DNA of 64,000 nucleotides from Cladopsammia gracilis (GCA_022457155.1 JAJGOT010000132.1:139001-203000); one strand, 5' to 3'. Counted from the stretch's first letter, positions 19,207-29,526 are shown. A program made the numbers and translations. The notes: a model not told the origin generated them from the sequence alone.

Positions 19207-21360
19207 ATGCTACAAGTTCCAGCCGTTGTTACCGTTGCTACCGACCAGGGCACTGGGCCAAGGACTGCCGAGTCATGTTGCCTTCCACCGCCAACAGGAG
19301 CGGCTTCTATTATTCAAACTGCGCCACATCTGTTAGGCCCGGATCAGGAGGCTATGCCAATGGTAGCTCCAAGTGATGGGGGTGAGAATGGTCTGTTTAC
19401 GCAACTTTCAGAGGTAAAAGAGGCTTTTGAGTTTGAAGATTCAAGCACTCCACTTTTGTCAGATGTCAAAGGTAGTCTGAGAAGACATGTGGAATTTTGG
19501 CGCAGAATAGGTGCCCCTAAATATATTTTATCAGTAATATGCGAGGGTTACCGTTTGCCTTTTCAGCAGATTCCCCCGGGGTTTAGCTCCAAAAACAATA
19601 GGTCATCTTTAAATCAGTCGGAATTTGTTTGCGAAGCTATTTCGGAGCTTTTGCATTCGGGTAGGGTGTCAGAGCTCATCGAGCCACCCGATGTTGTTAA
19701 TCCATTGAGTGTGTCCATCCAGTCCAACGGTAAAAAGAGGTTAATCCTCGATCTACGTTACGTTAATAATTACCTGGTTAAGCATAGGGTTAAGTATGAA
19801 GATTGGAAGATTGCTTTATCTTACTTCCATAAGGGGTCTTTTATGATTTCTTTTGACCTTAAAAGTGGGTATCATCATATTGAAATTCACCCAGATCACC
19901 AGAAGTTTTTGGGGTTCGCATGGAAATTTCCGGGTGAAGATTCTATAAGGTTTTTTGCATTTACAGTTCTTCCATTTGGTTTGTCTTCTGCCCCTTACAT
20001 TTTCACCAAATGCCTAAAGCCGCTCGAGAAATACTGGAGGTTCAATGGTGTTAATATAGCTTTGTTTCTCGATGACGGCTGGTTAATAGATTCTGATCGT
20101 GACGCCTGTTCAGTTTTAGCTTCTAACATTTGGTCTGATTTAAGGAAATCAGGGTTTGTTACCAATGACGAGAAGTCTAAGTGGTGTCCGACTCAAGTTA
20201 TTGAATGGCTAGGGATTGTATGGGACGCCATTAATGGAACTATTAGTATTTCTGATAGACGGGAACAAAGCATTGCCAAATCAGTGGAAAGGCTCCTTTC
20301 AAGGGATCCTTTGGTATCGGCACGGGAGTTATCTTCTATCGTGGGCAAGATTATTTCTGGTGGGGCGGTTTTTGGCAACATTGCCAGAATTATGACTAGA
20401 TATTGTTCTATTTCAGTAGCTTCTGCCCAGGACTGGGACTCCAAATTTTATCTTGATCAATATTGTGTCAGGGAGCTTCGTTTCTGGGAGGCTAATTTAA
20501 AGCGACTTAATTGTAAAGAAGTGGCAGGTTGTTCCATTAAAGCATCTAATTATGTAGTTTATTCGGATGCAAGCGCCACAGGGTGTGGTGCGCATCTTGA
20601 TATTAATGGTGAGCAAGTTTGTCATAAACAGTGGGATGGAGAAGAATGTGTTAAAAGTTCTACTTGGAGGGAGTTATCTGCTATTTTGTTTGCTTTACAA
20701 TCGTTTTTGCCATTACTTAAAGGCTCTTATGTAAAGTGGTTTTCTGACAGCCAGAACGCATGCAGAATCATACAAGTAGGAAGTATGAGAAGTGATTTAC
20801 ACGCCATTGCGTTGGAGATATTTCAGTTCTGTGCCAGCTGTGGCATTGAGTTAGAGGTCCAGTGGATCCCACGCACTGAGATTGAGAGAGCAGATTACAT
20901 TAGTCGTCTCATTGACATAGACGACTGGCAAATTTCAGCTGATTGTTTTGCGTCTATAGAGGAAAGCTGGGGAAATCATTCAGTGGATTGTTTCGCTAGT
21001 TATTATAACAAGAAGGTCAATAAATTTTTCTCTCGATTTTGGAACCCAGGTTGTAGCGGGGTTGATTTTTTCGTGCAGAATTTGGGGGGTGAAAATTGTC
21101 TCGTTGTTCCCCCCGTAAGCCTTGTTGCTAGAGCTATTCGTTATTTACACGTCTCCAGGGCTGTTGCGACTGTAGTTGTGCCCTTTTGGCCTTCTTCATA
21201 TTTTTGGCCCATTATTTCTCGTAAGTTTTCTAGGTTTATAGTTGGTTACAAGTGTTTTGATTGTACTGCTTTAGAGCAAGGGCGCAATCCTAATTCCTTT
21301 TTGGGTAGCAGTAGGTTTAAGGGGTCCATCTTAGCTGTTCGCATGAAGTTTTCTTATTAG
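19207..21360 (+). CDS. YR retrotransposon reverse transcriptase-RNase H, element 1
   Basis: An open frame of 717 codons from ATG. Order of domains: a variable N-terminus (1-95) and the RT domain (about 100-370) with LILDLRYVN, SFDLKSGYHHIEI, FTVLPFGLSSAPYIF and the catalytic FLDDG that replaces YxDD in this group. A WLGIVWDA thumb motif follows. RNase H (about 450-570) has YSDASATGCG, STWRELSAI and WFSDSQNA, supplying the acidic catalytic residues. The C-terminal tail has HSVDCFASYYNKKVNKFFS and PPVSLVARAI, as in DIRS/Ngaro proteins. There is no visible frameshift, so this part could be active. It makes element cDNA in the virus-like or nuclear replication step. Confidence 0.9.
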   Translation: MLQVPAVVTVATDQGTGPRTAESCCLPPPTGAASIIQTAPHLLGPDQEAMPMVAPSDGGENGLFTQLSEVKEAFEFEDSSTPLLSDVKGSLRRHVEFWRRIGAPKYILSVICEGYRLPFQQIPPGFSSKNNRSSLNQSEFVCEAISELLHSGRVSELIEPPDVVNPLSVSIQSNGKKRLILDLRYVNNYLVKHRVKYEDWKIALSYFHKGSFMISFDLKSGYHHIEIHPDHQKFLGFAWKFPGEDSIRFFAFTVLPFGLSSAPYIFTKCLKPLEKYWRFNGVNIALFLDDGWLIDSDRDACSVLASNIWSDLRKSGFVTNDEKSKWCPTQVIEWLGIVWDAINGTISISDRREQSIAKSVERLLSRDPLVSARELSSIVGKIISGGAVFGNIARIMTRYCSISVASAQDWDSKFYLDQYCVRELRFWEANLKRLNCKEVAGCSIKASNYVVYSDASATGCGAHLDINGEQVCHKQWDGEECVKSSTWRELSAILFALQSFLPLLKGSYVKWFSDSQNACRIIQVGSMRSDLHAIALEIFQFCASCGIELEVQWIPRTEIERADYISRLIDIDDWQISADCFASIEESWGNHSVDCFASYYNKKVNKFFSRFWNPGCSGVDFFVQNLGGENCLVVPPVSLVARAIRYLHVSRAVATVVVPFWPSSYFWPIISRKFSRFIVGYKCFDCTALEQGRNPNSFLGSSRFKGSILAVRMKFSY

Positions 21361-21810
21361 GTCTCCGTCCTTTTAAGTGTTGGGTGGGTAAAAGGCATTG
21401 GCCTAAACTTTCTTTAAGTTCTTTTAGTGTTGAGTGGGAAAAGGCACTGTCCTGAATTTAGTGCGTTTACTTGGGACACTTGTCCTTTTAAGTATTGAGT
21501 GGGTTAAACGGCACTGGCCTAAATTTGTTTACATGCGAAATTCGTTCCTTTAGTGTTGAGTGGATAGAAGGACTGGCCTGATTTTAGTGTATTCACATGG
21601 GACGCTTGTCCTTTGAAGTATTATATGGATAAGAGGCGCTGGCCTGACCTGGAATTATTACAATGTTTTGTTAAGGCGCTTGCCGTTTTTGCGGTCTATT
21701 GTTTATCATCGTTTTTTGAGTGATTAGCTGTATGGAGTGAGGACTCCGGGGTCTGAAAGTTGTTTTGGTAAATAGGTTTGTTTGACTTTTATTGCACTTT
21801 CTTGTTGCAG
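21361..21810 (+). repeat. spacer with a degenerate repeat between RT and recombinase ORFs
   Basis: The phrase 'tcctttaagt.ttg.gtggg.aaa.ggcactggcctgaa' recurs about five times with a roughly 60-bp period between 21367 and 21650. The spacer ends in 'tattgcactttcttgttgcag' directly before the recombinase ATG, a good splice acceptor. Confidence 0.65.
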
Positions 21811-22818
21811 ATGTTTTCCGCAGATGGCGGTTGGAAATGTCTACCAGTTAATGTTAAGCCTGACATAAGTGATCTTATTTCGACATTGTTGAAGTCCAAG
21901 GCGGATTCTACGTCGAAAAGATATCAAAAAGAGATTTCGAAGTTCATTGAATTTTGTATTTTGTCCAGTGTTCAGCCAGTGCCTCCTTTTCCTGTTTCGT
22001 TTATACTTGCTTATCTTTTTAAGGTTTACAGGAATTCTAACTCATATTCCTCTTTAGTTATGGCTCATGCAGCTCTTAAGTGGTTTCTTTCGTTTAGCTT
22101 AAGCAGCGGCGTCAATCCACTGGATAGTCCTATATGTCATAATTTGCTGGAAGCTGCTAAGCGTAATAAGCCAGCTAGTGTTAAAAAGGCGCCTATTTCC
22201 GCTGATATTATTAAACGTATTATTGATAAGTTTGCTGGTACTTCTGCTAACTTAAAGGACTTACGTATTGCTTGTATCTGTGCGTTAGGTTTTGCGGGAT
22301 TTTTCCGTTATGATGAGCTTAGTAACATTGCTCCCACGCATCTTGAGTTTTTTCCCGATCATGTTAGAGTATTTGTTCCCAGGGCCAAGAATGACATTTA
22401 TCGGGAGGGCAATTATGTTTACATCAAGAGATTAGGTAACATTTATTGCCCTGTTGCTCTTTTAGAAAGGTTTATCTCCATGTGTAATATTGAGCTTTCG
22501 AGTACTCTTGCTCTCTTCCGTCCATTAAGATACTTTAAGTCTACAAACACCTATAAGGTGTATGGTGAAAGATTGTCTTACACTAGATGCAGGGATATAT
22601 TTAAAGAATGCCTTAAAGATTTAGGACTAGATCATAAGATCTACGGTCTACATAGTTTAAGGTCAGGCGGAGCAACCTCTGCAGTAGTTAATAGTTCTAA
22701 TCTTTCTGAGCGGGTTCTCAAGCTCCATGGGCGATGGAAGTCTGATATTGCAAAAGACATGTACATTCTTGAAAGTGTTTCTAAGCGTCTTGAAATAACA
22801 AGTCATCTTGGTTTATAA
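21811..22818 (+). CDS. tyrosine recombinase, element 1
   Basis: Starting at the ATG after the acceptor-like tract (MFSADGGWK), the frame is 335 codons long. An N-terminal SAM-like core-binding region (about 20-130) is followed by the catalytic domain. The catalytic residues are in place: Arg in GFFRYDEL, His and Arg in GLHSLRSGG, and HGRWKS then Tyr in AKDMYILE. It should cut and rejoin the element circle at the repeat junction without making a target duplication. No break is visible, so it may be active. The frame continues a little upstream, but an upstream start is less likely given the acceptor. Confidence 0.9.
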   Translation: MFSADGGWKCLPVNVKPDISDLISTLLKSKADSTSKRYQKEISKFIEFCILSSVQPVPPFPVSFILAYLFKVYRNSNSYSSLVMAHAALKWFLSFSLSSGVNPLDSPICHNLLEAAKRNKPASVKKAPISADIIKRIIDKFAGTSANLKDLRIACICALGFAGFFRYDELSNIAPTHLEFFPDHVRVFVPRAKNDIYREGNYVYIKRLGNIYCPVALLERFISMCNIELSSTLALFRPLRYFKSTNTYKVYGERLSYTRCRDIFKECLKDLGLDHKIYGLHSLRSGGATSAVVNSSNLSERVLKLHGRWKSDIAKDMYILESVSKRLEITSHLGL

Positions 22819-22907
22819 ACGTAGCATTTAATTATAGTGTAATTTAGCTTGTTTTATTACTTGTGTATTATCATAGCTCGTGTGGATTTATTTGGATTAA
22901 ACGTCAT

Positions 22908-23015
22908 TTGGATTGCCTGAGCATCCAACCAACAAGATGTTGTCTTTGTGTATCTATGTATTTAGGAGGAAAATAATTTACGTTCGTTTGAGTGTAGCGA
23001 ATTAGAACGTAAATG
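22908..23015 (+). repeat. split direct repeat B2, right end of element 1
   Basis: Right terminal copy of B, ending GAACGTAAATG, after which host sequence begins with AGGTTCG. Confidence 0.9.
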
Positions 23016-24005
23016 AGGTTCGTACACATCAACCAGCATCGCGCACAACGAGAAGTAATCGTGTTCTACTAGACTCCGGCAAAACTGCGCGCAACAACTC
23101 AATCGTGCGTCCACAATCAGCGACATTGTTCAATATCCATCATCACAAGACACCATCTTTCTGATGAACCTACTTTATTGACCTGAAAATCTGAGACAAA
23201 ACTTAAATATTTTGTGAGCATGAAGCTTACATTCTTTGTAAAACGGCACAGGGATGTTTGATTTTGTTCCTCAGTTTTACTCCCGATGGAGTGGAGGCTA
23301 CACCAAATTGAAGAAACGTTGACTCGTGAAAAGCATAAACCATGAACGATGAGACCGAATGGGATTCTGGGTAGGCAGCATTGGCAAGCTAGTAATATTC
23401 TATTTCTTGATAATCAAGATGTTTTCTTTGTTTGAGACATTTCAAGAGCATGATTTGTGTATCCTGTGTTAATATGATGTGTATTCTGTCACAGATGAAG
23501 ATTAAATTTTCCAACTTCCCAGGAAACCTTTGGGTCGCATCGTTCATGGTTTATGCCTGTCACTCGACAACGTTTCTTCAATTTGGTGTATACAATTTTA
23601 AGACACCATCTTTTAAAATGGGAGGATACACAAAGAGACCAACATCTTTTGGTGGAACGGTGGGTCTTGTCCGAGTACAATAGTGTTGACCATTTGCCTT
23701 TAGTGTTTGATTCACTGAAAAATGCTGTACTGCACGAACTGAACTTAATTATTGACCTGGAAATATTTCTTCATATCAAAACAGACATTCTTTTCTGTTG
23801 TGAAATTTGCCGTCAATTGGAATTGATTACACCTCCCTCCCCCTATCAAATACCTCCTATCAATAATCACTTGTAAGAACGCCCGCGATATATTTTGTAA
23901 CTATTACTGTGGCGTTATATTTTGAAAGATGTTACTTTATGGGAGTTAAAAGGGTTCAGTATGGATCACACTTTAATGATTTAACGCACAGAAGCGAAGG
24001 TTAAA
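23016..24005. other. host spacer between the two YR elements, with a foldback
   Basis: At 23297-23592 inverted arms of about 70 bp (ACCAAATTGAAGAAACGTTG on the left) form a foldback MITE. The right part, 23836-24005, is a host segment repeated in tandem at 29659-29829. No gene is supported. Confidence 0.6.
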
Positions 24006-24199
24006 ATGTAATTTCTGGCGTTTGAGTAACGTAGTCAACGAATTAGACAGAAATTGATATTTCTACGGCACGGGAACAGCAGGGACTGGGCACTATTGTT
24101 GTAGTGCATTGTGGGTAGCATACTTCGTTATAAACGAAGTATCGCACGTGGTTAGTCATTCTAGGCCTGCACCATTCGGCGTCAGTTGTTTTCAAAATT
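24006..24199 (+). repeat. split direct repeat A1 of element 2
   Basis: Starts ATGTAATTTCTGGCG and ends GTTGTTTTCAAAATT. It contains the perfect inverted pair ATACTTCGTT / AACGAAGTAT at 24120-24141, which resembles a recombinase-site stem. Confidence 0.88.
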
Positions 24200-24219
24200 C
24201 ACCTTCGTCGCGATTAGAC

Positions 24220-24939
24220 ATGACGACTCTCAGCGTGGACGACGTCGCTAAAATAGTTCAACGGTCAGTCCAAAAGAACAACCAGTCCCTGCAAGACTCA
24301 ATGAAGGAGATGCTAAAAGAATCGTTGGCCGATCTTAAGAGGTCGCAAACAGAATCTGCGGACTCACAAATCAGGGAAATTAAGAAACTCAAGCTTGACG
24401 AACCTCGTCGTTTCAAGAAAAAAGCAAATGAGGACCAATTCCGCTTTAACGCTAAGATGCAGGATGTCATAGATGAGGCAAAATCGTCCGTCCAATCTGA
24501 CGGTATGCAGAAAGTTAAAGAATCCCTTGAGAAAGGTGAGACTTTGCTTAGAGAAAGACAAAAGCACATTCTTCTTGCCGATAAATCAGAATTCGGGTGG
24601 GCCACTGTTCATGAATATAAGAAGAACGAGATTGCAGACGATTCGGAAGACGAGAAAAAGATGTACAAGGCGGAGGCGAGAGCCAAGGCCCATGTGAAGC
24701 AAACATCAGCCAGAGCCACCAAAACGGCTGTTGGAGCAGCTACCAGAAAAGATCTAGCCATTGGCGAATTTAATTCAAAGCAGTTCAACGAGCGTATTCC
24801 GGTTGCGAGGCAGATACCGACATTGGACTCGCGTTACAAGACCAAATTGAAGCCGGGATTTTGCTATCATTGCGGTAAGCCAGGTCACTGGAGGGCCCAA
24901 TGCCCGACGGCGTTGCGAGGAGCCGGGAGTACCAGATAA
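24220..24939 (+). CDS. Gag-like nucleocapsid protein with zinc knuckle, element 2
   Basis: From the ATG at 24220 (MTTLSVDDVAKIVQRSV) the frame runs 239 codons. The first half is a charged, helical region with several Lys/Glu-rich stretches (about 15-130). The middle carries EFGWATVHEYKKNEIADDSE. The end has one CCHC knuckle, CYHCGKPGHWRAQC, matching C-x2-C-x4-H-x4-C. It is the presumed RNA-binding structural protein of the element. The open frame reaches further upstream to 24109 inside repeat A1, but the downstream ATG fits the family better. Element 1 lacks this gene. Confidence 0.75.
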   Translation: MTTLSVDDVAKIVQRSVQKNNQSLQDSMKEMLKESLADLKRSQTESADSQIREIKKLKLDEPRRFKKKANEDQFRFNAKMQDVIDEAKSSVQSDGMQKVKESLEKGETLLRERQKHILLADKSEFGWATVHEYKKNEIADDSEDEKKMYKAEARAKAHVKQTSARATKTAVGAATRKDLAIGEFNSKQFNERIPVARQIPTLDSRYKTKLKPGFCYHCGKPGHWRAQCPTALRGAGSTR

Positions 24940-25002
24940 CTAGCGGAGGAGCAGGCACAGCAAGGTGTAGACAATTTCTTGTTCTCTGATTATTCTTTAG
25001 AT

Positions 25003-26675
25003 TATGCGAATTCAGAAAATTTCCCGGATGAATGTATAGATTCATGCTTGCTGAAAATCGGTTCATCTGAACCTTATGAATTTGATTCTCAAATGAAATC
25101 AATACTTTATGTTAGAGGTAGATTATCCAAACATGTTTCCGAATGGGAGAAAATCGGTGCCCCTGGATTTATTTTGTCCGTTATTCGTGAAGGTTACAAA
25201 ATTCCCTTTGTTTCTCTTCCCCCTTCTAAGATTATTGCTAATAATTCATCCGCTATTCAGGAGAAGGTTTTTGTATCGGATGCAATTAAAGAACTCCTGG
25301 ATAATAAATGTGTGGAATCGCTTAATTTTGTTCCTGAGATAGTTAATCCCTTGTCTGTATCGGTACAATCGTCCGGAAAGAAGAAGTTAATTTTAGATTT
25401 GAGGCACATCAACATGTATGTTTTCAAACAGAAATTTAAATGTGAGGATTTAAAAGTAGCTCTGAAAGTTATGGCACAGGGGTTTTCCTTATTTAAATTT
25501 GATCTTAAATCGGCGTACCACCATGTCGAAATATTCCCAGATCATAGGAAGTTTCTGACCTTTGCATGGGACTTTGGAGACGGTATAATGCAATATTTTC
25601 AATTTACAGTTTTGCCTTTCGGGTTATCATCCGCCCCTTATTTATTTACTAAATTGTTCAAACCCTTAGTGAAAGAATGGAGGTGTAATGGGATCCCTAT
25701 TGTTGTTTTTCTTGATGATGGATTGGGCGGAGGCGCGAACAATATCACGGCTAAAATCAACAGTTTGAAAGTTCATAGTGATTTGTTTAGATTTGGTTTC
25801 TTGATTAACGAAGAGAAGTCCCAATGGGAACCCTCTCAGGTTATTACCTGGCTAGGTGTTGTATTAGATACAAAGCATGGCACCGTTTCAGCAACTATCC
25901 AGAGGATTACAAAACTTAAGAATCTCATCGATTCTATGGTTCAGTGTAGGTCCCGTGAGGTTAATGCTAAAGTATTAGCTTCGTTAATAGGTTTGATCAT
26001 TTCATTAGCAGTTTGCGTGGGGAATGTAACGCGTATTATGACTAGGTCATTGTACGAGGTCCTGAATAGTAAAGTGTCATGGTATTCCAAAGTTAAACTA
26101 ACGGACCTAGCAATGCAGGAGATTCTGTTCTGGAAGCACAATGCCCAATGTCTTAACGGCCGTCCAGCTTGGGTTACGGAGACCAAACCTACTAAGATAG
26201 TCTATTCTGATGCGTCCGATAGCGCATGTGGCTCCTTCGTACAGAGTGAGGGTAAGATTTTTCAACAGAATTGGTCTCCGGAGGAAAGTGCTAAGAGTTC
26301 TACTTGGAGGGAACTGAAAGCTGTTCAGTTAGCTTTGGAAGGTTTCGCTAACGAATTGTACGGACAGCAGGTCGCTTGGTTCACTGATAATGCTAATGTT
26401 GTCACCATAGTTAACCAGGGCAGTAAAGTCAAAGATTTGCAGACTTTAGCGTTGTCTATATTTACCACGTGTCTGTCTCTTAAGATTTCCGTGGAGATGA
26501 AATGGATCCCTAGAAATACCAATGTAAATGCTGATTTTTTGAGCAGAATAGTAGATTTCGACGATTATTCATTAAACGACGAAGTTTTTGCAATGTTAGA
26601 TTTTACATGGGGACCGCATTCAGTTGACAGATTCGCATGTAACTATAACGCTAAACTTGCTCGTTTTAATACTAG
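25003..26675 (+). pseudogene. RT-RNase H of element 2, 5' part, truncated by an insertion
   Basis: The frame is open from 24979, but 'gttctctgattattctttag' at 24983-25002 looks like a splice acceptor, so coding probably begins at 25003. RT motifs are LILDLRHIN, FKFDLKSAYHHVEI, FTVLPFGLSSAPYLF and VVFLDDG. RNase H motifs are YSDASDSACG, STWRELKAV and WFTDNANV. The frame runs into foreign sequence at 26676 and stops at 26730. The remainder lies beyond the insert, at 27079-27508. Apart from this insertion the domain set is complete. Confidence 0.85.
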
Positions 26676-27073
26676 TGATGCGCCGTTAGCGATCGAAACG
26701 GCAATAAGGGAAGACCAGCCCGGACTTTAACACTAGACTGTTTATTTGCACTATTGAAGATGTAGTCAACTGAAAAATAGAAACGTTTACAAATTACTAT
26801 AAATTTCTCTATACATTTCGGCCACGCAGTGATTAAACACACTTACATTTTGTGTTTCCTTTTCCGTGTCTTTAGTCCGTTGAGTTGCGGTCTTAACTTC
26901 TGTAACTTTCGTCGAAATGTACATCGCGGCTTCGTTAAATTATAATTTTGCGTTACTTGAGTTGCATGTTTTATATATTTATGAATATATTAAATGACAC
27001 CTTTTTTCCCGCTCCGCGGAAGTGAGGCGATAGTTTGAATACACATTCCGAAAGGCGCGTGAAATGCAGATCA
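26676..27073. mobile_element. solo-LTR-like insertion, 398 bp
   Basis: The insert begins TGATG, ends ATCA (TG...CA), and is flanked by the 5-bp direct repeat ACTAG at 26671-26675 and 27074-27078. The size, TG/CA ends, 5-bp duplication and AT-rich interior with TATA-like stretches fit a solo LTR of an LTR retrotransposon. Removing it together with one ACTAG puts the two RT-RNase H pieces back in one frame, which independently confirms the borders. No internal coding region is present. Confidence 0.8.
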
Positions 27074-27508
27074 ACTAGGTTCTATCAGCCTGGCGCTGAG
27101 GCAGTAGACGCCTTTACCCAAGATTGGGGGTTTGATAACAATTGGCTGGTGCCGCCAGTTTGTTTAGTTGACAAAGTTATTGCTCATCTGAGAGCTTGTA
27201 AAGCAGCGGGTACGCTTGTGGTACCAATGTGGAAATCATCCTATTTCTGGATCCATTTGTGCACTGATGGTGTTCACTGGAGCTCGTTTGTCCAAGATTG
27301 GATATTGCTCCCACAGTCTGATCGTTTATTTGTGAGAGGAAAAGCTAAAAACCGTTTATTTGGGACAAAAAATTTGTCCTTCAGAGTTGTCGCTTTACGT
27401 GTTAATTTCCATGTCCCTGGTAGGGTACGATTGTCGGGCTTCTGTACAAAAGAAAGCGGAAGCTGCTTCAAATGTTCTGACAGTGTTCAGGCCAAGTTTG
27501 GCCTGTAG
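27074..27508 (+). pseudogene. RT-RNase H of element 2, 3' part
   Basis: Downstream piece of the disrupted protein, with YQPGAEAVDAFTQDWG followed by LVPPVCLVDKVIAHL and LVVPMWKSSYFW. These match the tail of the element 1 protein (CLVVPPVSLVARAI and TVVVPFWPSSYFW). It has no start of its own and is dead because of the solo-LTR-like insertion. Confidence 0.8.
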
Positions 27509-27859
27509 GCAAATGTACTGCCCTTGAGAACTTTAATTTATAGGCGGGATCTATGGTCATCCCGGTTTTTCACGACTGAGAGCTATACTGTTATGTCATA
27601 AGTCAGTGACGATTGTTTTGGTCTTGTAATTTCAATTCAATTGTGATTTCAACAGCTGCAACTTAATCGCATTCTTGTGCTCACGAGTTTTGCATTTGTA
27701 TTCATTTTAAGTTTTGAGCTGTGTCAATAAAGAATGTCCTGAATTGTCTATACTGCGTGATTTTTGTGGTGTTTAATATTTAGTTCTTTCATTTGGCGGT
27801 GTAAGGCGGCTTTTTTCTTACGCTTTTTTACAGTTTCTCTTTTCTCTGTTTTCTTTTAG
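27509..27859 (+). other. element 2 spacer ahead of the recombinase ORF
   Basis: Non-coding, T-rich. It ends in 'tttctcttttctctgttttc' and 'ttttag' immediately before an ATG at 27860, the same acceptor-plus-ATG arrangement as in element 1. An AATAAA lies at 27727-27732. Confidence 0.55.
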
Positions 27860-28863
27860 ATGTCTTCCAACAGGGGATCTGGAAAGAAGCAAGTTTTAAG
27901 AACCCTGAGTTGAGGGAGCTAACAAGCAGATTACAGACCACAGTTCTACTGTCAAGAGCTCCTGGGACAGTGAACCTTTATATGCGTGCGTTCAACAGAT
28001 GGAAAGACTTTGCATTGAGTCGGGGAGAATTTGATTATTTCCCAGCTGATCCTCTGCCAGTCGCAATTTATTTACAATTTCTAATTGAAAGTACCAATTC
28101 TCACAGTTCGGTTGATGCCGCTTTTTATGCTATAAAATGGGCACATGAATCTTCAGGTTTAAAATCCCCAACGGATAACTCTTTAGTGGTCAGGGTTAGA
28201 GAGGGGGCCAAAAGAATCCTAGGTACAGAAAGGGCAAACAGAAAGGAACCTTTGCCGTTAGAAGTTCTAAAAGGCATTGTGGACGGATCAGATTTATCTG
28301 ATGGCCTAGTGCTTAGGAATGTTTGTCTATTTCTGTTGTGTTTTACTGGTTTCTTCAGATTTGACGATGTTAGCAGAATCAGAAGAAATCAAATATCTTT
28401 TCACGAAGGTTTCATGAAAATTAAAACTGACAAAAGCAAAAATGACCAGCTCAGAGAAGGTAATGAGGTTTTGATCTCGGAAGCCGAGGGCTCGGCTTGC
28501 CCGGTTAAGATTCTCAACGAGTACTTGTCGAGAATGAATATTAGTCCATCCTCCAGCGAGCTTATATTCAGACAGCTCGTTAAAACTAAGGCATCACACA
28601 AGCTCGTTGCTAAGGACAAACCAATTTGTTACAGTACTTTTAGAGATCATCTTCGTAAGACTTTGGGTAACTTCGTTCCGGATCCTACCGTTTATGGTAC
28701 TCACTCTTTCAGGTCGGGGGGAGCATCAAAAGCTGCGAACAGTGATGTCAAAGAGAGAGCTTTTCAGAGGCACGGTCGCTGGAAATCGGTTTCAGCCAAA
28801 AACGGCTATGTTAAGGATGATATATCGGTTAGGCTTTCCGTTTCGAAATCGTTGGGGCTCTAG
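27860..28863 (+). pseudogene. tyrosine recombinase, element 2, one N-terminal frameshift
   Basis: The long open part, 27910-28863, encodes the whole catalytic domain: Arg in GFFRFDDV, His and Arg in GTHSFRSGG, RHGRWKS, and Tyr in KNGYVKD. The start expected by analogy with element 1 is the ATG at 27860 (MSSNRGSGKKQV). That frame meets TGA at 27911 because a run of four T residues near 27893 is one short. Recovery could come from splicing or a downstream start, but it is simplest to call it a recent 1-nt lesion. The frame is close in sequence to the element 1 recombinase only in the catalytic blocks. Confidence 0.8.
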
Positions 28864-28933
28864 TGTGTACTTATTTTCTGCTAATGAAAATAATTTAGTC
28901 TGATTCGTCAAGCCCTTTCTTTGTCTTCTAGGT

Positions 28934-29024
28934 TGTTTGTAATTGCCGTTGGTGTCCGGCCGAAATACATCAAAATAAACCTATTGGAGCGTATAATGTC
29001 TGCTGTGCAGTGGAGTTGAAATAT
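28934..29024 (+). repeat. split direct repeat B1 of element 2
   Basis: Starts TGTTTGTAATTGCCGTTGG and ends TGGAGTTGAAATAT. It overlaps A2 by two bases. Confidence 0.88.
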
Positions 29025-29216
29025 GTAATTTCTGGCGTTTGAGTAACGTAGTCAACGAATTAGACAGAAATTGATATTTCTACGGCACGGGAACAGCAGG
29101 GACTGGGCACTATTGTTGTAGTGCATTGTGGGTAGCATACTTCGTTATAAACGAAGTATCGCACGTGGTTAGTCATTCTAGGCCTGCACCATTCGGCGTC
29201 AGTTGTTTTCAAAATT
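29023..29216 (+). repeat. split direct repeat A2 of element 2
   Basis: Same 194 bp as A1 with no length difference. It is followed by about 310 bp of non-coding, T-rich internal sequence up to B2. Confidence 0.88.
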
Positions 29217-29526
29217 TGTATATTTATTTATTTTTCTTACTGTGTGAGAGCTTCAGTGCATTTTCTACTTATTGTGTAGTACTATATAGGGCCTCGTAGG
29301 ATGGGCTATAGAGTTTGAGCCATGGATCCTACCCAGATTTCCTGCCACATATTTTTTCCCCAAAGGGGTTTTTTGGGTGACAGGTTTTTTCTGGCCTCCG
29401 TTTAACCGCAGTTCGTATGTGAGTGGTTGCTCAGCTCTAGTTTGTCATTAGCATTGTATTATTTTCAATTTATGGATTTTGACTACATCGTTATATTGTA
29501 TTGTTGTACTCACATTATTGTAAATA

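Larger units (their letters stand above)
18655..23015 (+). mobile_element. Ngaro-like tyrosine-recombinase retrotransposon 1, permuted split direct repeats
   Basis: Repeats A (186 bp) at 18655-18840 and 18949-19134 are nearly identical. Repeats B (108 bp) are at 18846-18953 and 22908-23015. The order is A-B-A-ORFs-B, with B1 and A2 overlapping by AAATG. Inside are an RT-RNase H ORF and a tyrosine recombinase ORF on the plus strand. Split direct repeats without a visible methyltransferase domain fit the Ngaro clade of YR retrotransposons, which integrate by site-specific recombination rather than an integrase. No Gag ORF is present. The usual order is A-ORFs-B-A-B, as in the second element. 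Confidence 0.85.

Noticed and set aside
19140..22818. A retrovirus or LTR element
   Set aside because: There is no LTR pair, no integrase or protease, and a tyrosine recombinase with split direct repeats is present.
24258..24605. A minus-strand gene opposite Gag
   Set aside because: Shadow frame of the charged Gag coding region.
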